A program made the translations under genes and the position numbers. A model generated the notes under the pieces. That model had not been told where the DNA came from, searched no databases, and worked only from the letters and a program-made list of their open reading frames with translations. A stretch of DNA of 17,878 nt from Gammaproteobacteria bacterium (GTDB lineage Bacteria; Pseudomonadota; Gammaproteobacteria; Steroidobacterales; UBA11654), in NCBI GenBank assembly GCA_012965065.1, contig DTSX01000127.1:1-17878 (forward strand), given 5' to 3'. Position 1 is the first letter of the stretch. Each line of letters opens with the position of its first letter. Below are positions 7,644 to 15,976 of the stretch, one piece after another.

Positions 7644-9311
7644 ATGACTATTGACGCCACAGCAAAAGGGAAAGATTTTATCCGCCAGAGCATCCTCTCG
7701 GATTTGTCAGAGGGCAAAAATGAATCAAGGGTTTTTACCCGTTTTCCACCAGAACCCAATGGTTACCTGCACATTGGGCATGCACAGTCCATCTGTCTCA
7801 ATTATGGGATTGCCAGTGAATTTCAAGGGCGGTGTTACCTGAGATTTGACGATACCAACCCAACCAAAGAAAGTGAAGATTATGTTGATGCAATCAAACA
7901 AGATGTACTCTGGCTGGGATTTAACTGGCAGGAACATTTAACCCACGCCTCCGATTATTTTGAAGATTTTTACAATTGTGCGATGCAGTTGATCGAAGAT
8001 GGAAATGCCTACATAGACAGCCAAACAGCGGATGAAATCAAGAGCAGTCGAGGAACATTAAATGCACCAGGGGCAGAGAGCCCTTATCGCAATCGTTCGG
8101 TTGCCGAAAACCAGGGATTGTTTGAACGAATGCGGAGTGGAGAATTTGAAGAAGGCGAAAATGTATTAAGAGCCAAAATTGACATGAGTGCGGCAAATAT
8201 CAACCTGCGTGACCCAGTTCTCTATCGGATACTTCACGCTGAACACCAAAGAACAGCGGGTCAGTGGTGTATTTATCCGTTGTATGATTTTGCGCACACC
8301 GTGTCCGATGCCATTGAGGGCATTACCCATTCGCTGTGCACTCTTGAATTTGAAGATCATCGCCCCCTGTATGAATGGATTTTGGACCACTTAACCCTGC
8401 CACACCGACCCAGACAAATTGAATTTTCCAGACTGAATCTGGAGCACACCATAACCAGCAAGAGAAAGCTCTCTGAGCTTGTGGAAAAAGGTCTGGTGGA
8501 AGGATGGAATGACCCCAGAATGCCGACGATATCAGGGATGCGGAGAAGAGGTTATCCGGCATCTGCCATTCGAGATTTCTGTAAAAGAGTGGGGGTAACA
8601 AAGAAGGAAAAATCCATTCAGATCGCCCAACTGGAGAATTCCGTCCGACAAGAATTGGACAACAACTCGCCAAGAGCCATGGCAGTGATCAAGCCACTGA
8701 AAGTGGTCATAGATAATTATCCTGAAGATCAAATTGAATCCCTTGCAGCCAACAATCATCCAAAAAACCAAGCCATGGGAACGCGAACACTCCCTTTTTC
8801 AAAAGAGATTTACATCGAGGAAAATGACTTTATGGAAGACCCCCCTGCAAAATTCTTTAGATTGAAACCCGGTGGAGAAGTTCGCTTAAGATTTGGATAC
8901 ATCATCAAGTGTGAAGAAGTGATCAAGGACAACAATGGCGATATTCTGGAGATCCACTGCAGCTACGACCCAGATACCAAAAGTGGGAGCGGAACTTCCA
9001 AAAGAAAAGTAAAAGGTACCATTCATTGGGTTTCGGCAAAACAATGTGTCTCTGCAACACTGCGTCTTTATTCAACCCTTTTGTCAGCAGCCAACCCAAA
9101 ATCAATTTCTGATCTCAATGAAGAGTCATTAACTGTGGTTAAAAATGCCGCTCTGGAAGAGAACCTTGCGCATGCGTCACCGGGCGATCGATTTCAATTT
9201 GAACGAACCGGCTATTTTGTGGTCGACGAAAACTCACTTCAGGGTGAGGAGTTAGTTTTTAACCGGATCGTGACCCTGAGAGACAGCTGGGCAAAAATGC
9301 AGAAAACGTAG
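7644..9311 (+). CDS. glnS: Glutaminyl-tRNA synthetase
   Basis: This enzyme charges tRNA-Gln with glutamine in the cytoplasm. The 555-residue length is almost identical to the E. coli enzyme. The class I signature PPEPNGYLHIGHA (35-47) contains HIGH at 43-46, and the second class I signature appears as TSKRKLS, the GlnRS form of KMSKS. The acceptor-binding stretch LCTLEFEDHRPLYEW and the C-terminal beta-barrel anticodon domain (FIRLKPGGEVRLRFGY-like, KGTIHWVS) are present. Presence of GlnRS implies direct glutaminylation rather than only the GatCAB transamidation route. The gene starts 14 bases after the SDR stop with no strong Shine-Dalgarno, so it is probably cotranscribed with or coupled to the SDR gene; an internal promoter cannot be excluded. 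It converges on metA with a gap of about 20 bases. Confidence 0.97.
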   Translation: MTIDATAKGKDFIRQSILSDLSEGKNESRVFTRFPPEPNGYLHIGHAQSICLNYGIASEFQGRCYLRFDDTNPTKESEDYVDAIKQDVLWLGFNWQEHLTHASDYFEDFYNCAMQLIEDGNAYIDSQTADEIKSSRGTLNAPGAESPYRNRSVAENQGLFERMRSGEFEEGENVLRAKIDMSAANINLRDPVLYRILHAEHQRTAGQWCIYPLYDFAHTVSDAIEGITHSLCTLEFEDHRPLYEWILDHLTLPHRPRQIEFSRLNLEHTITSKRKLSELVEKGLVEGWNDPRMPTISGMRRRGYPASAIRDFCKRVGVTKKEKSIQIAQLENSVRQELDNNSPRAMAVIKPLKVVIDNYPEDQIESLAANNHPKNQAMGTRTLPFSKEIYIEENDFMEDPPAKFFRLKPGGEVRLRFGYIIKCEEVIKDNNGDILEIHCSYDPDTKSGSGTSKRKVKGTIHWVSAKQCVSATLRLYSTLLSAANPKSISDLNEESLTVVKNAALEENLAHASPGDRFQFERTGYFVVDENSLQGEELVFNRIVTLRDSWAKMQKT

Positions 9312-9332
9312 GTTTTGCACTAGGCAATCCCC

Positions 9333-10325
9333 TCAAAGTTCTTTTGCTTTCACCAAAATATTCAGCCAATTCTTGTAAAGGATTTTGCCTGGATGACGCC
9401 ATTCAACTTTGACTAATTCTGACAAGCGAGCCTCCGGAAAGTTGGATTGTTCCTTTGTCAACAGCACTTTTTTCTGAAAATTCTCCAAGACAGGGATTGC
9501 AGCCTTGGAAAAATAATTTTCTGGAAGTGGCGGGTAATCCGGCCTGAGACCGCTTAAAAAATTTGTGATCTCTCTTTGGTATTCTTTCAGCAAACTGATT
9601 GCATCGTATTCCGGATGACCTTGATACAGAACCAATTTGGTATCTGTGGTGCTGGCAAGAAAAAAGCCCGCTTGACTATTGTATGCAAGTACCTCCAAAT
9701 CCGTATCTTGGATCTTCTTCAGCGGTAAATCATAGAAATGTGAATGTAGCCCCATAAAACTGTCATCGAGCCCAGCGATCAAAGGATTTGGGCTATTGGC
9801 AACTGTATGTGGAAATACACCCCAAGATTTCTGGCCTCTAAGTTCCCTGTCAATATTGAAATAATATTTCAGCAACGCATGCGTCGCCAAACAGGAACAG
9901 AGTATGGAATTTGTATTTTCCATCGCCCAATCCATCACTTCGACCAAAGGTGCCCAGAATGGTTCTTCGGTCATATCCGGTTTCGAAGGATTGGCTCCTG
10001 AAATAATCAGGCCATCCAATTTCGATGCATAAATTGTGCTGATGTCGTTGTAGTTTTTTGCTATGTAGTCCTGAAATTCCTCGCCTCTTTTCGACGATTC
10101 CACTGTGGTCGGATATACATGAACCAAGATGTTCTCATCGCTTCCTAGCATGCGGATGAACTGTCTCTCGGTCGCTTGAAGTGCAGCATCTGGCATCAAG
10201 TTTAACAAACCGATACGCAATTCTTGGTGGAACTCTTTTGCCAATGATGATGCATCAGCAATTATCAAGTCTTCTGTTTTGAGTTTACTGAGTGAAGGAA
10301 GCTTTGGATGAGCTACGATTGGCAT
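9333..10325 (-). CDS. metA: Homoserine O-acyltransferase, MetA (HTS) family
   Basis: It transfers an acetyl or succinyl group to the hydroxyl of L-homoserine, the committed step of methionine synthesis. 330 residues. Family motifs: LRIGLLNLMPDAALQATERQF near the N-terminus, a nucleophile region ILCSCLATHALL with C145 aligning to the E. coli catalytic Cys142, and GHPEYD (236-241) supplying catalytic H237 and E239. The segment setting acyl specificity (TGAPLG in succinyl-type and TGAPVE in acetyl-type enzymes) reads SGANPS here, so neither type is indicated directly. Pairing with MetY in the same operon favours O-acetylhomoserine as the product (inference). It is the last gene of the minus-strand unit and starts 21 bases after the hydrolase stop. 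No terminator is visible between its stop and that of glnS. Confidence 0.9.
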   Translation of the reverse strand: MPIVAHPKLPSLSKLKTEDLIIADASSLAKEFHQELRIGLLNLMPDAALQATERQFIRMLGSDENILVHVYPTTVESSKRGEEFQDYIAKNYNDISTIYASKLDGLIISGANPSKPDMTEEPFWAPLVEVMDWAMENTNSILCSCLATHALLKYYFNIDRELRGQKSWGVFPHTVANSPNPLIAGLDDSFMGLHSHFYDLPLKKIQDTDLEVLAYNSQAGFFLASTTDTKLVLYQGHPEYDAISLLKEYQREITNFLSGLRPDYPPLPENYFSKAAIPVLENFQKKVLLTKEQSNFPEARLSELVKVEWRHPGKILYKNWLNILVKAKEL

Positions 10326-10346
10326 AATGTAAGATGCTTAAACCCA

Positions 10347-11135
10347 TTAAATAAGTGTAGCCAAAGCATCCAACATGTCATTGGGTGCTTCAGAGACAAT
10401 TGCGTGACCACAATTTGGAATCAGGATGGTACGAGAATTTGGTATTGTTTCAGCCAATGCCTTGGCATCTTTAATTGGTGTCATAAAATCGTCTTCACCG
10501 AGTATGAGTAAGGTTGGCATCTGAATATTCTTGCTTCTCTCAATACCTTCCGTGTATTTCTCACAGGCCAGCAGATCATTGTAAATGACCCCTGGACCGC
10601 TGCGCTCGAGCAACCGAATAAGCTTCCCAAGCATCCATATCCCAGGCACTTGAGACCCTCCCAAATGTGCCGACGTGCTATGGGACCAGTAATTGATCAT
10701 TTCTTTGGCAAGATGATTGTCTTTTTCTGCATTATCCAGCAACAAATCGCCAACCGGCATGGGCATCGATGTCCCGACCATCGCCAAGGAGGTCACCCGA
10801 TCTGGATAACGAGCAGCAACATCAAAAGCAACCAGAGAGCCCATACTGTGACCGACCATAATGGTTGATTCTTGTCCGGCTGCATCAAGTGCTTGTACCA
10901 CCCAATCAGCCATATCTTCAATCGTGGGTTTCAACTCGCCTCCGGAGCGGCCGTGAGCGGGTAAATCAACGGCTAAAATGTTCAGGCCATATCGTGCAAA
11001 GTGGCGACTAGCCAATGTCCACACCGTATGATCCATTCCTGTACCATGAACAAATGACATGGTTGGATTGCCGTCTACGTGCTCCTTACTGCCGGTAGCA
11101 ATATAGGTTTTATTGTTGTCAACTTCCAGGTACAT
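10347..11135 (-). CDS. Alpha/beta hydrolase of unknown substrate, inside the met cluster
   Basis: A 262-residue alpha/beta-hydrolase-fold protein without a signal peptide, so presumably cytoplasmic. The oxyanion-hole motif is VHGTG (29-33); the nucleophile elbow is GHSMG with Ser97; the acid is probably D216 in GEDDFMTP; the catalytic His is H244 in NCGHAI. The whole triad is therefore intact. It is too short, and differs in its lid, to be MetX, the alpha/beta-fold homoserine acetyltransferase (about 350-380 residues); metA next door already covers that step. It sits 11 bases after metY and 21 bases before metA, implying one transcript. A housekeeping role such as hydrolysing a side product or thioester is possible, but the sequence does not tell. 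Confidence 0.88.
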   Translation of the reverse strand: MYLEVDNNKTYIATGSKEHVDGNPTMSFVHGTGMDHTVWTLASRHFARYGLNILAVDLPAHGRSGGELKPTIEDMADWVVQALDAAGQESTIMVGHSMGSLVAFDVAARYPDRVTSLAMVGTSMPMPVGDLLLDNAEKDNHLAKEMINYWSHSTSAHLGGSQVPGIWMLGKLIRLLERSGPGVIYNDLLACEKYTEGIERSKNIQMPTLLILGEDDFMTPIKDAKALAETIPNSRTILIPNCGHAIVSEAPNDMLDALATLI

Positions 11136-11146
11136 AATGTTTTCGG

Positions 11147-12445
11147 TTAAGAAACCTTGGCAGCAGCTTTAAAGCCTTTCTCTAGATCTTCAATGAGATC
11201 TTCAACAGACTCAATGCCAATGGAAAGTCTGATCAAGCCCTCTGATATGCCCGCTTCCTCCAAATCTTTGACTGACATCCGTTGATGGGTGGTGCTTGCT
11301 GGGTGGATAACTAAAGATTTTGCATCCCCTATGTTCGCTAAATTGGAGAATAAATCCAATCGATCTATAAAGACTTGACCGATCTCTCTGCCGCCTTTAA
11401 TACCAAAACTGAAAACTGCGGTCGAGCCTTTTGGTAAAAGTTCTTTTGCTAACTCATGGTTAGGATGATTTTTAAGATCAGGATGACTGACCCACTCAAC
11501 CATGTCATGTTGATCCAGATACTCAACCACCTGTCGGGTATTGCTAATGTGTTTATCCATCCTCACCGATAATGTCTCAATACCGTTAAGCACCAAAAAG
11601 GCAGAATGTGGAGCAAGACAAGCGCCAAAATCACGCGATGCTTCATTTCTGACTCTGGAAATAAAAGCTGCTGGTCCAAACTCTTCGGTAAAGGATAAGT
11701 TATGAAAGCCTGCATATTTTTCTGTCATTTGTGGAAACTTATCTGTTGATTCCCAATCAAAAATACCGCCATCGACAATCAAACCGGCCATAGAGGTTCC
11801 ATGACCGCTCAAAAACTTTGTGGCTGAATGCACCACAATATCAGCACCCAGTGCAAAGGGTTTCATCAGATAAGGAGTGGTGGTGGTTGAATCAATAACC
11901 AATGGGATTTGGTTATCATGTGCAATTTTAGATATTTCAGGAATATTCAGCACCTCTGTTCTTGGATTGGCAACAGTTTCTCCGAAAATTAGTCTGGTCT
12001 CAGGTTTAATGGCTTTCTTAAAGCCTTCGATATCATTTGGATCCACAAAAGTGGTGGTGATTCCAAACCGTGGCAGAGTATATTCCATCAGATTATGAGT
12101 GCCTCCATAAAGAGCATACGAAGAGACAATGTGTCCGCCTTGATCGACTAGAGTTGCTATGGTGTTAAACACAGCAGCTTGTCCGCTAGAGGTGGCGACG
12201 GCACCTACCCCGCCTTCTAATGCTGAAATTCGTTCTTCCAAAACTGCATTGGTGGGATTGGATATCCGTGAATAAACATGCCCGCCTCTCTCAATATTGA
12301 ATATTGCGGCACCCGCATCTGAGTCTCTAAAAACATAGGAGGCTGTTTGATAAATTGGAACAGCTCTCGCTCCGGTCTCCTTATCAGGTCTCTGACCGGC
12401 ATGATTTGAAAGCGTGTCAAAATCAAATGTTTTTATTTTTGCCAT
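11147..12445 (-). CDS. metY: O-acetylhomoserine sulfhydrylase (PLP-dependent)
   Basis: This enzyme makes L-homocysteine from O-acetyl-L-homoserine and sulfide using pyridoxal phosphate. 432 residues, the usual MetY length and longer than MetB, MetC or MetZ (about 380-400). N-terminal landmarks are TLSNHAGQRPD and the phosphate-binding YSRISNPT (58-65). D185 in VIDSTTTTPYL should contact the pyridine nitrogen, and K210 in HSATKFLSGHG forms the Schiff base with PLP. The ATG at 12445 has AGAGG (12454-12458) 8 bases upstream, inside the end of the kinase gene, with only 4 bases between the two genes; this strongly suggests translational coupling. A MetZ-like use of O-succinylhomoserine is possible but less likely given the length. 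Confidence 0.94.
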   Translation of the reverse strand: MAKIKTFDFDTLSNHAGQRPDKETGARAVPIYQTASYVFRDSDAGAAIFNIERGGHVYSRISNPTNAVLEERISALEGGVGAVATSSGQAAVFNTIATLVDQGGHIVSSYALYGGTHNLMEYTLPRFGITTTFVDPNDIEGFKKAIKPETRLIFGETVANPRTEVLNIPEISKIAHDNQIPLVIDSTTTTPYLMKPFALGADIVVHSATKFLSGHGTSMAGLIVDGGIFDWESTDKFPQMTEKYAGFHNLSFTEEFGPAAFISRVRNEASRDFGACLAPHSAFLVLNGIETLSVRMDKHISNTRQVVEYLDQHDMVEWVSHPDLKNHPNHELAKELLPKGSTAVFSFGIKGGREIGQVFIDRLDLFSNLANIGDAKSLVIHPASTTHQRMSVKDLEEAGISEGLIRLSIGIESVEDLIEDLEKGFKAAAKVS

Positions 12446-12449
12446 AAAT

Positions 12450-13280
12450 TTAACCTCTTGCTTGTGACAATTGATTTTCCAAATTGACCATCCAAGCCTT
12501 TTCTTTTTCAGATATTGTAGCGTATTTCTTAATAATCATAAGCCAAAAAAGGGTGACATAGTGAGTCAGCTGACGCCATTCGTCAAGCTTCACTAAATCA
12601 ATTGATTGGCGTTCCCCGCTATAGGCATCCAAAAACAGTTCGCTTTGGGATTCAGTCAAGGCATGATTTTCAAGAACGGTAGCCAAATCGAAATAAGGGT
12701 GATTTAAACTGGCATATTCCCAGTCCAGAATAAGCAGCCTCTCGCCCTGGACTAAGTTGGCAGCAATCAGATCGTTGTGACACACGACCCAATCGTCCTC
12801 ATTAGCGGTAAGGCTGTCAAACAAATCAATACCCCGCTTTAGAAGGCTCCCGTCTGCATCATTCTTGAGTTCTTTTTCATAGTGCCTTATCTGATTCACA
12901 AACCGTGTTTTAAAATCAGGCAGGTGCAAACGATGAATCGACCCGAGTATTTTGCCCAGCTCAACGATCTTACCTCTGGTGCCAAGATCCGTTGGAGTGA
13001 GTGCATCGCCTTCGAGAAAACGACAAATCAAAATTCCTTCGCCAGGATCAGAGTACAGTGGCTCAGGAGAAAAGCCGTGGGGTTGGATGCAATGCAACAG
13101 GTCAAATTCACCCGCCCGGTCCAGACCGAGGTAACCTGCAAGAGGCTTATCAACCCTCAGGACCGATGGAATGCCTTGGTAATCACACAAATGAACCGAG
13201 CTGATGGAATCGTCTTTCACCGTCTTGCTGACCAGCACTGCAGTCGGTATGGTGGCAATCTTACTGGCTAAATCAGTCAT
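12450..13280 (-). CDS. ThiK-like thiamine kinase (APH/choline-kinase fold)
   Basis: A 276-residue kinase of the aminoglycoside phosphotransferase/choline kinase superfamily. The catalytic loop is CHNDLIAANLV (167-177) with D170 as the base and N175 as a metal ligand; the second metal motif is D186 in LDWEYA. DWEYA is shared with E. coli thiamine kinase ThiK. With a PnuT-like transporter upstream and a TPP riboswitch over the operon, phosphorylation of incoming thiamine is the most likely job; choline or another alcohol cannot be excluded. ATG 13280 overlaps the transporter stop by 8 bases, the typical coupled arrangement; a GTG at 13310 would add 10 residues and enlarge the overlap to 38 bases. 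No strong Shine-Dalgarno is seen for either. Confidence 0.82.
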   Translation of the reverse strand: MTDLASKIATIPTAVLVSKTVKDDSISSVHLCDYQGIPSVLRVDKPLAGYLGLDRAGEFDLLHCIQPHGFSPEPLYSDPGEGILICRFLEGDALTPTDLGTRGKIVELGKILGSIHRLHLPDFKTRFVNQIRHYEKELKNDADGSLLKRGIDLFDSLTANEDDWVVCHNDLIAANLVQGERLLILDWEYASLNHPYFDLATVLENHALTESQSELFLDAYSGERQSIDLVKLDEWRQLTHYVTLFWLMIIKKYATISEKEKAWMVNLENQLSQARG

Positions 13281-13860
13281 TGACGACAACACGGGATTGT
13301 TTCCAAGCACGGTATCCGATCACAATCATGAACAGGTAAACAAAGAACAAAAGCGCAGTGAAATAGAGCTCCCTGGAGATAAATAAATAAATGGAAATGG
13401 AGTCAATCACAAACCAGTAGATCCAATTCTCCAGAACCTTATTGGCAACCATGTAGGTGGTCACAATGGCGCCCCAAGTCGTTAATGCATCAAGAAAAGG
13501 CAATGCAGCGGCGGTGTATTTTTCCAACAGCAAACCTGAAGCATAGGCTAGGACAAAAATCAGTGTTACTGCGCTTACGTGCTTGACCGGCTCCCAAGTT
13601 GAGACAGGGAGCTCCTGTTCAGTACTGTTCTTGTTTAGCCACTGATGCCAACCGTAAATCCCCATGCAGACGTAAAAAATTTGCAGCAGTGCTTCCATGT
13701 ACAAACCGGCTGAGTACATAACATATGTGTACAAGCAGGAACTGAGGATCCACGCTGACCAACAGACGATGTTTTGTTTTATGGCCAACGCCAGATACAG
13801 AAACGCAAAGACAACGGCTGTAATTTCCGGCAGCTGCAGCAACAGTGAATTAAAATTCAT
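13273..13860 (-). CDS. pnuT: PnuC-family transporter, probably the thiamine transporter PnuT
   Basis: A 195-residue inner-membrane protein with about seven hydrophobic segments and no signal peptide. The family pattern is visible: WSAWILSSCLYTYVMY...GLYMEALLQIFYVCMGIYGWHQW in the first half and NWIYWFVIDSISIYLF in the second, the tryptophan-rich vitamin-binding region. PnuC proteins are facilitators for nicotinamide riboside, riboflavin (PnuX) or thiamine (PnuT), which keep the vitamin inside by phosphorylating it. The TPP riboswitch, the upstream TonB receptor and the ThiK-like kinase downstream all point to thiamine. The start codon lies inside the end of the receptor gene (11-base overlap), and a G-run sits about 11-16 bases upstream. 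The ligand assignment is context-based. Confidence 0.9.
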   Translation of the reverse strand: MNFNSLLLQLPEITAVVFAFLYLALAIKQNIVCWSAWILSSCLYTYVMYSAGLYMEALLQIFYVCMGIYGWHQWLNKNSTEQELPVSTWEPVKHVSAVTLIFVLAYASGLLLEKYTAAALPFLDALTTWGAIVTTYMVANKVLENWIYWFVIDSISIYLFISRELYFTALLFFVYLFMIVIGYRAWKQSRVVVND

Positions 13861-15973
13861 AACGGACTAAAACCCCCCAATGCCTTGGATCACCCTGTCG
13901 CTGATACAGCTGATCCGGGAAATTAGGCGGCTCATTGCCAAAATAAAATCCGCGAACAGAGTAATACCGATCAAATACGTTTCTGATCCAGACTTCATAA
14001 ATCCAATCGTTGTGCCGATACCCCAGAGCAAGATTGACCAAGGTGTAGGGCTTTGATTTTTGTGTGTGGCTGTCGGAATAGTAAAAGCTGCTTTGCCCCG
14101 ACAGATCCATCGACAGATAGAGCTGCTCAAGGGCTTGCCATTTCACCCCGAGTGCATAACTTTTAGCCGGGGCGTGTGCCTGACGGCGTCCTTCCAGTTC
14201 GGGTCTGGATTGGTAATTCCTGATCTCGGTTTTCAACAAACCCAGTGCGGCGAACAGGTCAACCGCATCGGTCAACTTGGCTCTGAGATTCAATTCAGCA
14301 CCGTAATTTCTCCCGGAAGCTGCATTCTGGGTCAGATACTGAAAGGTGGTTGGGTTGTTGGGATCCAGTTGTTTTGAAATCAGCACCTGTTGGTTGTCTC
14401 TGTCCGACCAAAATAAAACTGCCTCAAACAAAAGATTGGCATTGGAGTTAAACACACTGGTGCCGATTTCATAATTCCACAGGTATTCGGGATCGTAGAC
14501 GAGATCATTCAAGCTCCCACCCTCTTGAACCCCCAACCCCAGGTTAAACCCACCCGATTTATAGCCTCTGGCGATGCTGGCGTAAACGTTGGAAAACTCA
14601 TTCAATGCAGTCCGTAAAGAAACTCGGCCCCCCAACATCCGGTCCGATGGAGAAAACAGTTCGCCGAGGGTGTCAAAATAGTCTGAATCCCATTGCTCCC
14701 AGCGAACCCCCAAGCTGATTGTGGTTTGAGCGGTGATGGCACGATCAATGTTGCCAAAGAATGCCAGGTTCTCAGAAGCATAATTGCTGACAATGCTGTC
14801 GTCCTGCAGGTAAGCTTCCCAGTTGTCAAATGGGTCGTCATAAACACCCAGGTCGTTGCGGTCGTTGCGCTCTTGTAAATCCAGATAATAAACACCGGCA
14901 ACCCACTCCATGGGTTTTCCATTGGCAACATCCATTGGCTCCGAGATCAGCCTAAACTCCTGGTTCAACGATCGTCGCGATCGCAGGGTTTCGGAAAAAA
15001 AATCATAAACGTAGGGCAGCCAGGACTGGTCGTTGCCCCAATCCGCATCATAACTGAACACCACATCCGAATGGGTTAACCCAGTCAGGCTGTACAGTTC
15101 GAATTTGTCATGCAATCGAAACCTCATCTTCAGCCCAAGGGCATCGCTGTTCTGGGAGTCCCGGCCTGGTTTGTCAGCAAGGGTAGTAAGGCTGTTGTCC
15201 AGTGTCCAGGCATCGTAACCGTTGTCTAAATCGGTGTTCATCAACAAAAAATCAACCGCCACCGCCGGATTCGGCTGCCAGTTCAGCTTGATCCTACCGG
15301 TAAATTCCTTTTTTCCAGAAGTGTCGTCGGTTGCGAGCCAGCTGTTGTCCCTGAAGCCGTTGACCTCATCCTGTCTGAGGGCAATTCTGTATTTCAGTGT
15401 TCGTTCTTGATTCACAGGCCCGCCCATGGCAACGCCAAGACTTTTGATGCCATCGGATCCGTATACCAGTTCGGCAATGCCTTCAAATGCATCGGTTGGG
15501 TTTTTGCTTTGAATGTAGACCAATCCTGCCAGTGCATTGGCTCCCATTCTCAGCCCCTGTGGGCCTCGATGCACTTCAACCTGTTCCAGGTCAAAGGCCG
15601 TTGCAATGCCGCCCTGGCCTGAAAAATCAATGTCGTCGATGATAAATCCAACCGAGGAATTCGGCGCACCCTCGTAACCGGATCGTTCACCAATACCTCG
15701 TATTTGAAAATACCGGGGTCTGGAACTGCCCCCGGCCCAGTTTAAATTTGGGATCAACAGGGTCAGTTGCTCAAAATGTTTGACCGGTTGTCCTGCAAGC
15801 GTTTCCCGGTCAACAACAAAAATGCTGGCATCGGCTTTTTCAAGCCTGGTCCCACGCCAGCTGGCTTTGACAATGATCTCGTCAATTTCAACCTGCGTTG
15901 TAGTTCGATCTTCAGCAAACACTTGGCTGCCGCTGAATACCAAAAAAATCAGAAGTGTGTACAGTAAATGAAT
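13850..15973 (-). CDS. TonB-dependent receptor, probably for thiamine, with a non-canonical start codon
   Basis: About 707 residues. A signal peptide with hydrophobic core LLYTLLIFLVF ends near QVFA (residue ~20). A TonB-box-like DEIIVKA lies at ~31-37. The plug domain holds LTLLIPNLNW, FQIRGIGERSG and VEVHRGPQGLRMGANALAG, and the barrel ends in VLVRYEF with a terminal Phe. The riboswitch directly upstream and the PnuT/ThiK-like genes downstream make it an Omr-type thiamine (or thiamine derivative) importer. The start is odd: the frame is open back to 15991, but there is no in-frame ATG, GTG or TTG before TTG 15943, which falls inside the signal peptide core and would remove most of it. ATT at 15973 (9 bases after GGAGG) or ATA at 15976 (6 bases after) fits best; CTG 15964 is a further option. 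A sequencing indel is the alternative explanation. Family call firm, start uncertain. Confidence 0.9.
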   Translation of the reverse strand: MHLLYTLLIFLVFSGSQVFAEDRTTTQVEIDEIIVKASWRGTRLEKADASIFVVDRETLAGQPVKHFEQLTLLIPNLNWAGGSSRPRYFQIRGIGERSGYEGAPNSSVGFIIDDIDFSGQGGIATAFDLEQVEVHRGPQGLRMGANALAGLVYIQSKNPTDAFEGIAELVYGSDGIKSLGVAMGGPVNQERTLKYRIALRQDEVNGFRDNSWLATDDTSGKKEFTGRIKLNWQPNPAVAVDFLLMNTDLDNGYDAWTLDNSLTTLADKPGRDSQNSDALGLKMRFRLHDKFELYSLTGLTHSDVVFSYDADWGNDQSWLPYVYDFFSETLRSRRSLNQEFRLISEPMDVANGKPMEWVAGVYYLDLQERNDRNDLGVYDDPFDNWEAYLQDDSIVSNYASENLAFFGNIDRAITAQTTISLGVRWEQWDSDYFDTLGELFSPSDRMLGGRVSLRTALNEFSNVYASIARGYKSGGFNLGLGVQEGGSLNDLVYDPEYLWNYEIGTSVFNSNANLLFEAVLFWSDRDNQQVLISKQLDPNNPTTFQYLTQNAASGRNYGAELNLRAKLTDAVDLFAALGLLKTEIRNYQSRPELEGRRQAHAPAKSYALGVKWQALEQLYLSMDLSGQSSFYYSDSHTQKSKPYTLVNLALGYRHNDWIYEVWIRNVFDRYYSVRGFYFGNEPPNFPDQLYQRQGDPRHWGVLVRYEF

Positions 15974-15976
15974 TAT

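Noticed and set aside
9291..9335. Possible terminator between the convergent glnS and metA ends
   Set aside because: GCAAAA/TTTTGC repeats occur, but with a long loop, a weak stem and no T-run.
10347..11135. MetX homoserine acetyltransferase
   Set aside because: At 262 residues it is too short, and its sequence around the nucleophile (GHSMGS) is that of small esterase-type hydrolases.
12380..12500. SAM riboswitch or MetJ-type operator before metY
   Set aside because: Only 4 bases separate the kinase and metY, and no SAM-box pattern or MetJ-like AGACGTCT repeats were seen.
15941..15943. TTG at 15943 as start of the thiamine-type TonB receptor
   Set aside because: It lies about 40 bases from the Shine-Dalgarno and cuts into the hydrophobic core of the signal peptide; upstream in-frame codons continue a good signal sequence.
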